Shown: positions 51,346 to 63,900 of the stretch, in pieces | How positions within the stretch are numbered: position 1 is the stretch's first letter | Layout: the number at the start of each line of letters is the position of its first letter | DNA from: Tychonema litorale BBK16 | Lineage (GTDB): Bacteria > Cyanobacteriota > Cyanobacteriia > Cyanobacteriales > Microcoleaceae | Reading direction: 5' to 3' | Length of the DNA stretch: 64,000 nt | Assembly (NCBI RefSeq): GCF_021648855.1 | Contig: NZ_JAKJHX010000006.1 | Span: 1 to 64,000 of the forward strand | Program-made: the position numbers and the translations under genes | Notes under the pieces: generated by a model | Told to the model about the DNA's origin: nothing | The model's input: only the letters and a program-made list of their open reading frames with translations | Databases searched by the model: none

Positions 51346-53811
51346 TTAAATCGATTGGCGAATCGGTATTTCGATCGCAAATTCCGTACCAATTCCTAAC
51401 TCGGAATTGCACTCCAATTTTCCTTGATGTTTTTCAACTATGATCTCGTAACTAATAGCCAATCCCAATCCAGTACCTTTTCCAACAGGTTTAGTCGTAA
51501 AAAATGGATCGAACAACCGCTGCTGCACTGATTTTGGAATGCCAGTACCGCTGTCTGCGATCGCAATTTTCACCCGATCGCCCTCCACAACTTCCGTCCG
51601 AATTGTAATTGTAGAAACAGGCGATAGACTATCTTCATCTTGAAAATTGTTAGCCTTTTCTTCCAAAGCATCTATTGCATTGCTCAACAAATTCATAAAC
51701 ACTTGATTCAATTGACCAGAGTAACATTCCACTTGTGGTAGATTACCGTATTTTTTAATGATCGAAATAGCACTATACTCCCCTTTTTTATTCAAACGAT
51801 GACCCAAAATCATCAAAGTGCTGTCAATTCCTGCATGAATATTCACAGCTTTAAAAGCTGCTTCATCCAGGCGAGAGAAAGTACGCAAAGACTTGACAAT
51901 TTCCTGAATTCTATCAGCTCCAACTGCCATTGAATCCAGCAGCTTTGGCAAGTCTGCTTGGATAAAATCCAAGTCGCATTCTTGAAGTTCTGCCTCAATT
52001 TCTGCTGTTGGTGTTGGGTAAGCTACCCGGTAAAGTTCAAGAATTCTTAACAAATCATTCGTGTAATCTTTGGCATAGATAATATTGCCAAATATAAAAC
52101 TGACAGGATTATTAATTTCGTGGGCGACACCAGCCACTAATTGACCCAAAGAAGACATTTTTTCACTTTGAACGAGCTGTGCTTGGGTATTACCAAGGGT
52201 GTTAAAAGCCAATTCTAATTCCACTGCTTGTTCTCTGAGTCTAGATTCTGATTCTAGAGCTGCGACTTCTGTTGCTTTTCGCTCTGTCACATCAACCCCA
52301 ATCCCCCAAAACTCCCAGCCGGGAACGGAAAATTCAGCGGAAATATTAGACCAAGCAACTGTTTTTACACTACCGTCAGCCGCGATCAATTCTACTTCTA
52401 AATTCCGAAAATTATGTTCGAGTTTGACAACTTCTTTAAACACTTTTTGTCGGTCTTTGACATCAGGTATTAGTAGTTGTATCGCTTGCTGGTTGGCGAC
52501 CATTTCTGAGGTGCTGTAGCCCAAAACGTTTTCGCATTCTCGGTTCCAGACTATGATATTGCGATCGGCATCAACAGCGCTTAGCATTACTGGCATATTT
52601 TCCAGGATTAAGCGCAGCCTTGCTTCACTTTCTCTGAGAGCTTCTTCAACTCGCGCCCTCTCTGTGATGTCAACAGAAATAGCAATTAGTCCTGCAACTT
52701 CTGATTTTTCATCTAATATTGGTGTCCCGCGAGTTTCGTAAATGTGACCATTGAATTCAGCAGACCAAGTTTTTTCTTCGCCAGCCAAAACAAAGTTGAT
52801 ATTTTCGATGATTTGGGGGTAATCTTTGTACAATTCGTACACCGATAAGCCAACTATTTCTCCGGGCTTGAATCCTAAAGGTTCTAAGCCTTTGCCTTCG
52901 GATAGTGTAAATATTCCCCGGCGGTCAATGCAAAACAAAACTACTGGTGCATTGTTGACAACGGCACGCAAGCGTTTTTGAGTGATTTGCAGTGCTAATT
53001 CTGCTTGTTTGCGATCGGTAATATCGATCACAGCTCCGAATAATTTGATGACTTCCCCTTGCTGATTTTGCAAAATTTGCCCCCAACCAATTAGATATCT
53101 AATTTCTCCGTTGGAACGGTAAATGCGGTGGTAAATTTCGTAGGGTTGGCGATGGACGATCGCTTCGTCTATAGTTTGTTGAAAACGTTCTCTATCGTTG
53201 GGATGAATGTGCTCTATCAGTTCTGGATAACTTGGTGTTGGCAGGTTTAATTCTCGATCGAAAATTCTTTTTAATTCGTCCGACCAAGTAATTTCACCAG
53301 TAGTGAGGTCAAATTCCCAGTTACCGATATGAGCAACTTTTTGAGTTTCTTCTAGTTTTTGCTGGTATTCTGAGAGTTCATCAGTGGCTTTTTTGCGATC
53401 GTTAATATCCGTCGCAGTGCCTATAAAGCCTTGAAATTTACCGGATGCTGTCAATTTCGGAACTCCTATTTCCTCGATCCACCGATATTCGCCATCCGAT
53501 CTTTTTAGCCGATATTCTCTCTTGAATTTCGCACGGAAATTCCCAGCCTTCGCATACATTTGTTCCCAGCAATCTAAATCTTCGGGGTGGATGTTTTGCC
53601 TCCAACCGTTGGCTGAAATTTCTGCTTCACTCAGCCCTGTAAATTCTGTCCACTGCGAATTAAAGTAATAACAATTGCTATCTGCATCTGCTATCCACAG
53701 CATTGCTGGTACTAGATCTGCCCAGTCGCGCCAGCAATTTTCGCTTTCACCTGAAAAAGTTGCGATTGGTGCTTGTTTGGGGAATTGAGCTTCCGTGGGA
53801 AAACCACTCAT
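51346..53811 (-). CDS. Multi-PAS sensor histidine kinase
   Basis: 821 residues, cytosolic. Four PAS/PAC units lie at ~25-150, ~150-275, ~275-395 and ~395-520 (MLWIADADSNCYYFNSQW; HIGNWEFDLTTGEITWSDE; VLFCIDRRGIFTLSEGKG; MLSAVDADRNIIVWNRE). The H-box is [18 protein letters not shown], His564, followed by an extended DHp hairpin of ~75 extra residues before DRIQEIVKSLRTFSRLDE. The HATPase has [28 protein letters not shown] and GTGLGL. There is no receiver, so a separate regulator is needed. The next gene upstream encodes a closely similar kinase core, suggesting duplication. Confidence 0.9.
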   Translation of the reverse strand: MSGFPTEAQFPKQAPIATFSGESENCWRDWADLVPAMLWIADADSNCYYFNSQWTEFTGLSEAEISANGWRQNIHPEDLDCWEQMYAKAGNFRAKFKREYRLKRSDGEYRWIEEIGVPKLTASGKFQGFIGTATDINDRKKATDELSEYQQKLEETQKVAHIGNWEFDLTTGEITWSDELKRIFDRELNLPTPSYPELIEHIHPNDRERFQQTIDEAIVHRQPYEIYHRIYRSNGEIRYLIGWGQILQNQQGEVIKLFGAVIDITDRKQAELALQITQKRLRAVVNNAPVVLFCIDRRGIFTLSEGKGLEPLGFKPGEIVGLSVYELYKDYPQIIENINFVLAGEEKTWSAEFNGHIYETRGTPILDEKSEVAGLIAISVDITERARVEEALRESEARLRLILENMPVMLSAVDADRNIIVWNRECENVLGYSTSEMVANQQAIQLLIPDVKDRQKVFKEVVKLEHNFRNLEVELIAADGSVKTVAWSNISAEFSVPGWEFWGIGVDVTERKATEVAALESESRLREQAVELELAFNTLGNTQAQLVQSEKMSSLGQLVAGVAHEINNPVSFIFGNIIYAKDYTNDLLRILELYRVAYPTPTAEIEAELQECDLDFIQADLPKLLDSMAVGADRIQEIVKSLRTFSRLDEAAFKAVNIHAGIDSTLMILGHRLNKKGEYSAISIIKKYGNLPQVECYSGQLNQVFMNLLSNAIDALEEKANNFQDEDSLSPVSTITIRTEVVEGDRVKIAIADSGTGIPKSVQQRLFDPFFTTKPVGKGTGLGLAISYEIIVEKHQGKLECNSELGIGTEFAIEIPIRQSI

Positions 53812-53906
53812 AAATTGATAATAGGTAAGTTTACAGTTACTGTTTTTATGGTTACGCTACGACGACATTTACTGTAGAAAATTATCACCTTTTTAGCACC
53901 AGTATA

Positions 53907-56498
53907 TCAAGTCAAGCTCATATGTGTTAAATTTTGATGGACTGGAATTTCCACCAAGAACTCCGAACCCTTTCCCACCGTTGAAATACAGCTCAATTTT
54001 CCCCGATGTCGATCGACTATAATTGAATGAGAAATCGACAATCCCAAACCAGTTCCCTTGCCCACAGGTTTAGTAGTAAAAAATGGGTCAAACATCCTGA
54101 ATGTCACCGACTCCTGTATTCCCCGCCCGTTGTCAGCAATAGACACGGCTACGAAGCCGCCAGCAGCCGGATAAGTCCGAATAGTGATGGTACTGGGATG
54201 CCGATCGCACTCCTCAATTTCCCGTTGCGTGTCCCGTTCTTCCAAAGCATCGATCGCATTAATCAAAATATTCATAAATACCTGATTCAACTGACCCGGA
54301 AAACATTCCACATTTGGCAGTTGCTGGTAATCTTTAATTACCTGAATCCCCGGACGGCTGCTGTGAGATTTCAGGCGATTTTGCAAAATCATTAAAGTGC
54401 TGTCAATTCCCTCATGAATATTGACAGACTTACCCGCAGATTCGTCTAAGCGGGAAAAGTTGCGTAGGGATTTCACAATTTCTACAATTCGATCAGTTCC
54501 TACTCGCATTGAATTGAACAGCTTCGGCAAATCTTCCGCCACATAATCCAGGTCAATTTCCTCGATTTTATCCAACACTCCCGCAGGCGGAATGGGGTAG
54601 TGATACTGATAAATTTTAATCAAAGCCAGCAGGTTTAAAGTATAATTACGAGCCGGAGCGAGATTGCCATGAATAAAGCTAATAGGATTATTAATTTCAT
54701 GGGCTACACCAGCAACTAACTGCCCCAAACTAACCATCTTTTCATTCTGAACAAGCTGAGATTGAGTCATTCTGAGCTTGTTAATTGCTACTTCTAACTC
54801 TAGGGCTTTTGAGCGTTCTCGCGCTTCCGATTCCTGCAAAGCTAACTCTGTTTGTTTGCGATCGCTAATATCTTGGTGAGTACCATTCATCCGAAGTGGT
54901 TCACCCCATTCGTCATACTCAACCACTTTGCCCAATGCCATAATCCATTGCCAATTTCCTGATTTGTTGAGCATCCGAAACTCAACTTCATAAACACTTG
55001 TATTACCTTCAATATGTAATTTTAAAACAGCCATTACCGTCAATTTATCTTCAGGATGCAGCAGATTTCCCCAAGATTTAACTGTATTTTCAATTTCATT
55101 TTCTTCGTAGCCCAGCATGGCTTTCCACTGCGAGTCAAAATAAGTTTCACCTGTAGCTATATTCCAATCCCACAGCCCCAACGAGCTGCCAAAAAGTGCC
55201 AACTGCAATCGTTCTTGACTAAGTTTTAAGGCTGATTCTGTACGTTTTAGTTCTGTTAAGTCGGCAATTATTACCATCATTCCTATGGGTTGATTGTTGC
55301 TATCTTTAATACAGTCAGCTCGCAATTGAGTTTCTATAATTTCGCCATTTTTAGCTTTGAGTTGGATGTCACCACTCCATGACAAGCCTTTCCGCAGCAC
55401 AATAAATAACTTTCTCAATTCTTGATATTTGGTATAAACTACTGCGGGGCCACCGCTATTATTTAGTTCCTCAACTGTATAGCCATAGCGCTGAATAAAT
55501 GCTAGATTGTGATAAATTGAATAACCTTCCAAATTAGCGATGGCGATCGCATCACTAGCGCTATCTACAGCTTGAGTTACTTGCTGCAAAGTCAATTCTG
55601 CTTGTTTGCGATCGGTAATGTCAAACATCACTCCATCGATCCACAAAATTTGCCCTTCTAGATTGTAAGCCGGTCTGCCTCTTTCGGAAATCCACCGCGT
55701 TGCGCCGTCAGCACAAATAATCCGGTATTCTAAATAGTAGGGCTGTTTGGATACTATTGCTGCTTTGATTTTGCGATCGATCATTTCAGTGTCTGTAGCA
55801 TGGATAATATCACTCAAACAAAAGCTGCTTTTGCACATAAACTCTGTAGCAGAATAGCCACTAATTGCCTCAATCTCATCGCTGATAAATTCCATTTTCC
55901 AATGCACATCGTACTGACAGCGGTAGATAGCAGCAGGGATATTTTCAACTAGGGAGCGAAATCTGGCTTCACTCGCAAGCATTGCCTCTTCTACACTTAT
56001 TGTATAATTAAAAAAACTTTTACTAGATTCTAGTTGCTCTTTGGTTAAAATTTTGTCTGTATTTTTTTGCCCTTCTGCTTGCCATTTGTGGCGGACGATG
56101 GCGCATTGTAGAGTCCGTATCAGTAGCCGACTATCTAGCTGTCCTTTCACCAGATAATCTTGCGCGCCTGCTGCAATTAACTCGATGGCTAGTGCTTCAT
56201 CATCGGCGGCGGTGAGAATGACGATGGGAATATTTATACCATAGTTTTGCAGGCTTAAAAAATTATCGAAGCGTTGGCTATTAGGAAGTGAAATGTCTAA
56301 CAAAATCACATCAAAAACCTGACCAACTAAATTTTCTATAGCTTCCCTGAGTCTAAGAATATGGGTCAAATAAATTAATTTATTCAGTTTGCTTTCTAAC
56401 AAAATATTTTGAATTAGTTCCGCATCTTCGGCACATTCTTCAACCAAAAGAAGGTTCAAATAAGGTGGCTTCAAAGTTGACTGAAAAACTGATGTCAT
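53907..56498 (-). CDS. Receiver-PAS sensor histidine kinase
   Basis: 863 residues. The N-terminal receiver (~10-135) keeps the Asp in [14 protein letters not shown] and the LVKG Lys; its acid pocket reads VEEC. Three PAS/PAC units follow (~185-310, ~310-430, ~430-560; [53 protein letters not shown]). The H-box is [18 protein letters not shown], His600, with the same extended DHp as its neighbour ([18 protein letters not shown]). The HATPase has [19 protein letters not shown] and GTGLGL. The second PAS is nearly the same as one in the giant kinase at 57.9 kb ([18 protein letters not shown]). It lies 95 bases upstream of the 51.3-kb kinase and may be cotranscribed. Confidence 0.9.
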   Translation of the reverse strand: MTSVFQSTLKPPYLNLLLVEECAEDAELIQNILLESKLNKLIYLTHILRLREAIENLVGQVFDVILLDISLPNSQRFDNFLSLQNYGINIPIVILTAADDEALAIELIAAGAQDYLVKGQLDSRLLIRTLQCAIVRHKWQAEGQKNTDKILTKEQLESSKSFFNYTISVEEAMLASEARFRSLVENIPAAIYRCQYDVHWKMEFISDEIEAISGYSATEFMCKSSFCLSDIIHATDTEMIDRKIKAAIVSKQPYYLEYRIICADGATRWISERGRPAYNLEGQILWIDGVMFDITDRKQAELTLQQVTQAVDSASDAIAIANLEGYSIYHNLAFIQRYGYTVEELNNSGGPAVVYTKYQELRKLFIVLRKGLSWSGDIQLKAKNGEIIETQLRADCIKDSNNQPIGMMVIIADLTELKRTESALKLSQERLQLALFGSSLGLWDWNIATGETYFDSQWKAMLGYEENEIENTVKSWGNLLHPEDKLTVMAVLKLHIEGNTSVYEVEFRMLNKSGNWQWIMALGKVVEYDEWGEPLRMNGTHQDISDRKQTELALQESEARERSKALELEVAINKLRMTQSQLVQNEKMVSLGQLVAGVAHEINNPISFIHGNLAPARNYTLNLLALIKIYQYHYPIPPAGVLDKIEEIDLDYVAEDLPKLFNSMRVGTDRIVEIVKSLRNFSRLDESAGKSVNIHEGIDSTLMILQNRLKSHSSRPGIQVIKDYQQLPNVECFPGQLNQVFMNILINAIDALEERDTQREIEECDRHPSTITIRTYPAAGGFVAVSIADNGRGIQESVTFRMFDPFFTTKPVGKGTGLGLSISHSIIVDRHRGKLSCISTVGKGSEFLVEIPVHQNLTHMSLT

Positions 56499-56508
56499 TG
56501 GTTAAAGT

Positions 56509-56699
56509 TTAATAAAAAGATAATTTAGGTTTGGTTGATTTTTGGTAAGTCCTGTATGGGCATTGTGCATTAGGTATTGGGCATTGGGTATGGCGAATCG
56601 GCAATTGGTAACTAGGAGTTAGTAGCCGTCTCTCTCCCCCTCTCCCCCTCTCCCTCTCTTCCCCTCTTCCTTCTTCCTTCTTCCTTCTATCTTCAATCT
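56509..56699. other. Low-complexity intergenic filler
   Basis: The gap between two kinase genes is made of GGCATTGTGCAT/GGCATTGGG runs and a CTCTCCCCCT... CTTCCTTCTTCC polypyrimidine tract (56627-56690). The same words recur in other gaps of the window. The reading frame across it is an artefact of the repeat. Confidence 0.7.
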
Positions 56700-57905
56700 T
56701 CAATCTTTCTCCTGTTTTGGCAACACCACTGTAAATATGCTACCTTTGCCGAGGTTGCTGCTAATGGCAATCTGACCGTTAAAAGGTTTTAGTAGTTCTA
56801 TGCAAGTATAAAGTCCCAGGCCTGTTCCTGTCGGTTCGCCCTCTTTTTGTTCCTCGCCTTTAGGTGGTTTAGAGGTGTAAAAAGGATCAAATATTTTTGA
56901 TAAATCTTCTGGTGCTATCCCGCATCCAGTATCGGAAATATCCATATATATTTTCGATTCGTCTTGTCGAGTAACAATAGTGAGTTCCCTAACTTTTTTA
57001 TCCCACATAGCATCCATTGCATTATTGATTAAGTTATAAAAAACTTGGGAGATGTAGGAATAAATTAAGGGAATATTTGCGATATTTTCATCATAAAAGT
57101 ATTTTTTCTTAATCTTATTTTTAAAATACAGATTACCTTCCAATAACTGAATTTCTCGTTGGACTAATTCGTTAATATTAACGTCCTGCAAATCTTGCTT
57201 TTGCTCTTTTCTACTTTTCACCATCAGAGTGTCCATAATCTGATTGACTTTTGTGATGGCTTGCAAAATATACTTGGTATAACTAAAAAATGAGTAGTCG
57301 TTAATTTTGGTCGCTTTTGTTTCTATCAGATCGACGCTAGTCTGCATAACTTGAAGTGGACTTTTCAGGTTGTGTACCATGCCCTGAGTCAATCGACCGA
57401 TGATGGCTGTTTTTTCCTGGTCGATGAGTTGCTTACTTTTTTGTTCGACAAGTCTTTCCAGATTTTGGTTGAGGTGAGCAAGTTCTGCATTTTTTTCTTC
57501 TAGTTTTTTTTGTAGACTACGAATAGTCAAGTGAGTGTCAATTCTGCTCAATACTTCTTCGTGCTGGAATGGCTTGGTAATGTAGTCAACTGCTCCTGTC
57601 TGAAAGCCTTTTACTTTGTCAAGGGTATCAGAAAGGGCGCTCATAAATATGATGGGAATGTCTTGGGTGGCTTGGTCTGCTTTCAAGCGGCGACAAGTTT
57701 CAAACCCGTCAATTCCCGGCATCATGATGTCCAAAAGAATCAGGTCTGGATGGATGTATTCAATTTGCTCGATCGCACTTTCGCCGTCCTGAGCTACCAA
57801 TACCTTAAACCCGTAGTTTTTCAACAACTCGAAAAGTACATCCAGATTTGTCTGGTTGTCATCGACAATTAGTATGATGCTTCTTTCGGAATTTTTATCG
57901 TTCAT
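56700..57905 (-). CDS. Receiver-histidine kinase
   Basis: 401 residues. The receiver has Asp59 (LILLDIMMPGIDGFE) and YITKPF. A coiled linker (LEEKNAELAHLNQNLERLVEQKSKQL) leads to a short DHp with the unusual H-box GMVHNLKSPLQVM, His178. The HATPase has NLINNAMDAM, DTGCGIAPE, IFDPFYTSK and GTGLGLYTC. ATG 57905 is preferred to TTG 57911. It lies 18 bases after the giant kinase gene in the same direction, so the two are probably cotranscribed and this protein's receiver is a plausible phosphate acceptor for it (inference). There is no membrane span. Confidence 0.9.
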   Translation of the reverse strand: MNDKNSERSIILIVDDNQTNLDVLFELLKNYGFKVLVAQDGESAIEQIEYIHPDLILLDIMMPGIDGFETCRRLKADQATQDIPIIFMSALSDTLDKVKGFQTGAVDYITKPFQHEEVLSRIDTHLTIRSLQKKLEEKNAELAHLNQNLERLVEQKSKQLIDQEKTAIIGRLTQGMVHNLKSPLQVMQTSVDLIETKATKINDYSFFSYTKYILQAITKVNQIMDTLMVKSRKEQKQDLQDVNINELVQREIQLLEGNLYFKNKIKKKYFYDENIANIPLIYSYISQVFYNLINNAMDAMWDKKVRELTIVTRQDESKIYMDISDTGCGIAPEDLSKIFDPFYTSKPPKGEEQKEGEPTGTGLGLYTCIELLKPFNGQIAISSNLGKGSIFTVVLPKQEKD

Positions 57906-57922
57906 ATTCAATGATTAAAAAA

Positions 57923-60900
57923 TTAAGACAAATGTTGCTTTAAAAAAACTCGAATTTGCTTGAGTTGAAATCCCTTAGCAAGTTGTCGCACGTGGTGAGC
58001 GAAAGGCGCTAATTTCTGGTCAGAGTTTTCAAGTTTACTAATTTCCTCTAGAATAGCTTCAATATCGCCCATCGAAGACAATCTTAACAAAGTCAAGACT
58101 GACTCGCAGGCAGGAGAGACGATCGCAGAGTCAGCAGCAGCCAAGTCTGATCCTGTTTTTGGGGTTTGAGTTTTCCGTTTTTTGCCGGATGAGCTGTCTT
58201 CGTAAACCCATTCTAGTCCCAAATGTACGCGCAACGATTCTAAAAGCTGGTTAGTTTCAATGGGCTTAGTGAGAAAATCATTGCACCCTGCAAGTATGCT
58301 CTCTTGCCTCGTAGTATCGTAAACGCTAGCCGACAAAGCAAGGATAACTGTATCTTTTAATTCCGGCAAGTGTCGCAGTCGTCTGGTAGCTTCCCAACCG
58401 TCCATTACTGGCATCAGCAAGTCCATTAAAATTAGATTCGGTTGAAATTCCAATGCTTTGTGTAAGCAGTCTTCGCCGTCTATGGCTTGTACAATTTCAA
58501 AGCCCAAACGAGAGAGCATTTTATTCAGCATTGACCGATTTGCTTCGTTATCGTCTACTAACAGCACTTTGCGCTTGAGGCCGACAAAACCGATCAGCCG
58601 CTGTTTTTCTGGTGGAGGAGAGACTTCAAAAAACTGCGGGGCTGCTGGTAAGTCTATGTCTAACCAAAAAATGCTGCCTTTACCGGAGGTACTTTGGACG
58701 TGAATTTTGCCACCCATCATTTTAACTAATTTTTGACTGATGGAAAGTCCCAATCCGGTACCTTCGACAAAATTGTGACGATCGCCCACTTGGTGAAATG
58801 GCAAAAATATTTCTGCTAATTTGTGTTCTCCGATACCAATGCCGGTATCTTCGATTTGAAAGCGAATTTTAGGGGCTGGTGATTTTTCTAAATTTGGTGC
58901 TGTGATGTCCGGGAGGGCTTCTATTGTGCCACTGGGAGTTAAATTTTCAGCAAAATTCTCCACGTAACCGACTTTTAATGTCACTCCGCCGAGGTTGGTA
59001 AACTTCACGGCATTGCTGAGCAAATTAATCAAAATTTGTCGCAGCCTTTTTTCATCTGCAAAAACCCAGCTTGGTAGCGGAGATAGTTGCTCAAAATTAA
59101 AGGTAATTCCTTTTTGATCTGATCGCATTTGGAACAAGTTAACAATAGTTTTTAGAAATAGTGATAAATCCATCTCTGTCAGAGACAGTTCCATTTTATC
59201 AGCTTCAATTTTTGCTAAATCTAAAACGTCATTAATCAGCGTCAGTAAGTGGTTGCCACACTGTTGAGCATTATTCAGACTCTCCTGTTGTTCAGTGGTT
59301 AAATTGCGATCGGGTTTTAGCAGTTGAATATATCCTAAAATCCCGTTCAAAGGAGTCCGTAATTCGTGACTCATGTTAGCGAGAAAGTCACTTTTAGCGC
59401 TGTTAGCTGCTTCGGCAGATTCTTTGGCCAATTGTAGGGCGGCTTCTGCTTGTTTGCGATCGGCAATTTCTGTTTGGGCTTGTTGAAACAAAGTAGATTG
59501 TTGGATGGCGATCGCCAACTGCACGCCCAATTGTTGCAAACACTCTTCCTCAAATTTGTGCCAGAGACGGGGTTCAGTACAGTGATGGGCGATTAACAGC
59601 CCCCATAAATTCTCGCCTTGCAAAATCGGTACTACCAGACTAGCTTTTACCTTAAGGTCAGTTAATAAATCCAAGTAGCATTGAGCGATACCAGCGTTGT
59701 AAACATCATCTGTAGCTCGAATCCTACCATCTTTATACAGGGAAACATAGGCTTCGCCAAAACATGGATCGTAAATTTCCCTACCGGCGATTGCCATGCA
59801 ATTGTCATCCACGGACTCCACAGCAATAAACCCGCTCCAATTAGGATTAAATTGGTAAATAACAGTCCTGTCTACTTGCAGAAACTGTCGCACTTCTTCG
59901 ACAGCCTTGGTCAGAATTTCTTCGAGATTCAAAGAAGAGCGAATACGTTCCAGCATGGCTACTGCGAGGCGCTCCCGTTTTAATTGGTGACGTAAAGTTT
60001 CTTCGACTTTTTTGCGCTCGGTGATATCAGTAATTACGCCAACTGAACCGATAAAATTGCCAGTATCATCTTTAATGTTATCGGCTCGAACCAATGTGAT
60101 TACTGCTTCACCATTTTTCGTTTTTAGTTCAATTTCATCGCTCCAAGACAAGCCACTGCTAATGGTTTTATAGATCTGTTTGTAAATTTGAGGTGGGACG
60201 TACATCGCCTTAGCCGCATTGGTAAGGTTGAGTTCTTCAACAGTGTAGCCGTACCGCTGAATGAAGGCTTGGTTGTGGTAAATAGAGCATCCTTTCAAGT
60301 CGGTAATTGCGATCGCATCGCTGGTACTTTCCACAGCCTGAGTAACTTTCAACAGCTCTAATTCTGCTTGTTTGCGATCGCTGATATCGGTCATTGAACC
60401 AACCATCCGCAGGGGATTTCCGGCTTTGTCCCACACTGCTTGAGCCCGTGCTAGCACCCACTTGTAGCTGCCATCTTTGCAAAGCAGGCGGTATTCACTG
60501 GCATAATTCGGGGTTTTGCGATCGAGGTAATCTTGGATAGCCAATTGCACCCGCGAAGCATCTTCAGGGTGAATTCGCTCAGTCCATACGGTGTTACTAT
60601 TATCTATTTCACTGTCTGAATAACCGATAATTTCCTTCCAGCGAGCCGAACGAAAAACTTCCTTTGTTTTGAGGTTAAAATCCCAAATGCCGTCTTGATT
60701 TCCCTTCAAAACTAACTGCCAACGTTCTTCACTTTTTCTCAATTCTTCTTGTGCTTTTTTGCGCTGAATATGAGAACCCAACTGAGTCGCTACTGCCTTT
60801 ACCAACTCTACTATACGACCCTCTAGAGTCGATGGATTGCGGTGGTAAAATACTAACACTGCTAGCACTTCTCCCTCAGCACGAATTGGTATTCCGAAAC

Positions 60901-63900
60901 AAGCTTTCAAGCCACTTTTTGCGGCAATTTGCGATCGCGGGAAAACTGAAATTACGCAATTCGATATATCTTCTTTCCACTCCATTTGTTTAGTTAGCCA
61001 AACTCGCCCCGGCACTCCGACACCCCGTGCAAATACAAACTGATTGCTGGCGCGTCCAAAGGCTTCTAAATTATGGTCACTAGCGTACCAACTTTGGCTA
61101 TGTTCCAACACACTGCCGTCAGCAGAAGGTATCCAAGCTTCAGCAAAATTCCAACCGATCACATTGCACAAAAAACGCAAAATATTGGCGATCGCGCTCT
61201 CGAAATCTGCCGACTGACTAATTGCTTGAGTTGCTGCTAGCAATAACTTGATTTCATCTTCTGTTTGCTTACTTTCAGTAATATCAGTTCCCGCACCAAG
61301 AATTTGTTTTAATTGACCTGATGCGGTTTTAATGAATACAGTATCTCGGCTCACAATCCAGCGCCAAGAACCATTCTTATGCTTCATTCTGTATTCAATT
61401 TCAAAGATATCGCCTTTGCCGCCAGTTTCTACTTGCTGTAAATAATCAGGCATTTTTAGTACATCTTCGGGGTGCATTAAAATTGAAACTATCTGCGTCC
61501 CCATTGCCTGAATTTCTTCTACTGTATAGCCTAGAATGTGAACAATAGAAGCATTAGCATAAATAATTTGGTGTTCTATCAAATCGTAAACATACAAAAT
61601 ATTAGGACTAGCCTCAGCAATTTTTTCGGCAAACCGCTCGCTTTCTCGCAGTGCTGCTTCTGTTTCTTTTCTTTCGGAAATATCGCGAACAACGCAAATA
61701 GTTTCCCCATCTGGAAGCATTGTCAGTGAGACATCTATAGGGACTTTTGATCCGTCGCGGCGGCATCCTAGCGCTTCGGTTCTGTAAAAACCTTTCTGTA
61801 CTAAATCCGGTACAACTTCTTGCTCAAACCTTTGCAGTTCTGCGCCTTCATAGAATATTTTCCAACTTTTACCCAAAAGTTCTTCTAGAGAGTCGTAACC
61901 GTAGATTTTGAGTCTAGCTGCGTTGCAATAAATCACATCTCCGTCGGCATTGAGTATGGCGATACCTTCGGAAGCTTGGGCCATTGCTGTTGCTTGTCTG
62001 TGGAGTGCTGACTCGGAGCGTTTGCGATCGGTAATATTGCGGACGATAGCGATAATATCATCCTCCGTACAAAAAACAATTCTAGCTTCAAAATCGTACA
62101 ATTCGTCATTGACAGACATTTGATATTCTACGATTTGAATATCACCATTTTCGATCGCTTGTTTATTTCCTGACAGTATTTTTTCGGCAAATGTAGGTGG
62201 CAAAATATCTGGTACTTTTTTGCCTAAAAATATATTTTCTGGGATGAAATTACGGAGGTCTTTAGCGGGTTTGAAGTCTACAATAGTGCCATCAGCTCGA
62301 CATCGAAACATCATATCTGGTATGGCATTTAAAAGAGCGCGATTAGTGGCTTCACTTTTTCGCAATTCTGCTTCCGCTTGCTTGTTTAATGTGACATCGC
62401 GAGCAACTGCATAAATCAAACCTTCTTCAGTAAATGGCGATGCCGTCCATGACAGCCATTTGTAACTACCGTCTTGGCAAAGATAGCGGTTTTCTAAGTT
62501 GATAACGGGGTTGCCATCTTTGAGTGCTTCCAGTTCCGCTATGGTTATTTCTAAGTCTTCTGGATGCACAAATTCTATGAAAGGTTTCGCTAGAAGTTCG
62601 GCTGTGGAGTGGCCCAATACATTTGACCAAGCAGGATTTAAGCGTTTGAAATAGCCATCAAAACCCGCAATGCAAAGTAAATCTAGGGAAATACCAAAGA
62701 AGCGATCGCGCTCAAGCTGGGTTTGTTTTAATTCGGTAACATCCATCACCAAGCCGTCCCAAACTATGTCACCGTTGTCTTGCTTTTCTGGCTTTGACGC
62801 ACCTTGTAGCCACTTCACTTTGTCCGGCATAATTTGTCGCCACTGGTGTTGCCAAGGTTCCAGGTTTATTGCTGATTTTCTGATCGATTGGCTAAAGCTT
62901 GAGATGTCATCTGGATGAATCGTTTCAAAAATTAATTCTGCATTATTTTCTATTTCTTTTGGTTCTAGTTCATAGATTTGCTTGCTACCATAAGAAACGT
63001 ACCTGAAAGACTTTAATTCACTGGGAGAAAGACATAATTGATAAATCATTCCCGGTAAGTTTTCTGTCATTTTTTGCCACCGAGATTCACTTTGCTCCAA
63101 GGCTACTTGTTGGCGTTTGTACTCGGTGACATCTCGAATTGTACCGACTAATATTTTACTTCCATCTACTTTTTTAAGTCCCGTTTTTTTGATGGATATA
63201 ATCCGCTCTTTCCCGGTGCTATCTATAAAATTCTCTTCGGCTTGCTCAGGAGTACCTGTCCTTAATATCTCTTCGTCTTTTTGTAAAAACAATGTTGCTT
63301 TTTCTTGGGGTAAAAAGTCATATCCCGACTTGCCTATCAGTTCTTTTTGTGATTTTCCCATCAACTCGCAAAAAGCATTGTTTAATATAATCCATCGGTG
63401 TCGCTCATCTTTGACAAAAATTGGGTCAGGATTCGCATTGATTGTGTGCTTTAAAAATTGTCTGGATGCTTTTAGCTGGACTTCGTAGCGGTGGCGATCG
63501 CTCACATCCAAGACTACTTTAATCATCCGGTCGATCGACCCATCCAGGCTACGGATGCAGCGCACCGAAACTCTAGTATAAACTACTCCCCCGTTTTTTC
63601 TTCGCCATCTTTTGTCTAAAACATAACCTTCGCTCGTACCTGCTAAAATTTTATTTAACTGGTCTGAACTCGCTTGCCTATCTTCAGGAAAAGTTAATTG
63701 ATCACCATTCCCTTGCAATAGTTCTTCGCGCTCATATCCGAGCAAATTGCACAAAGCATCGTTGACTTCCAGCCATTGGCATCCTTCTGCTTCTGAGGGG
63801 GAAGTTGGTGCAGCCAGAATGGCGATTCCGACTAGGGAATTTTCGACTACCGATCGATATTTTGCTTCACTTGTTCGCAAGGCTTCTTGGTTGTTTTGCC

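Noticed and set aside
56509..56703. 64-residue Arg/Glu/Gly-rich frame
   Set aside because: It translates polypyrimidine filler and CCCAATTC-type repeats found in many gaps.
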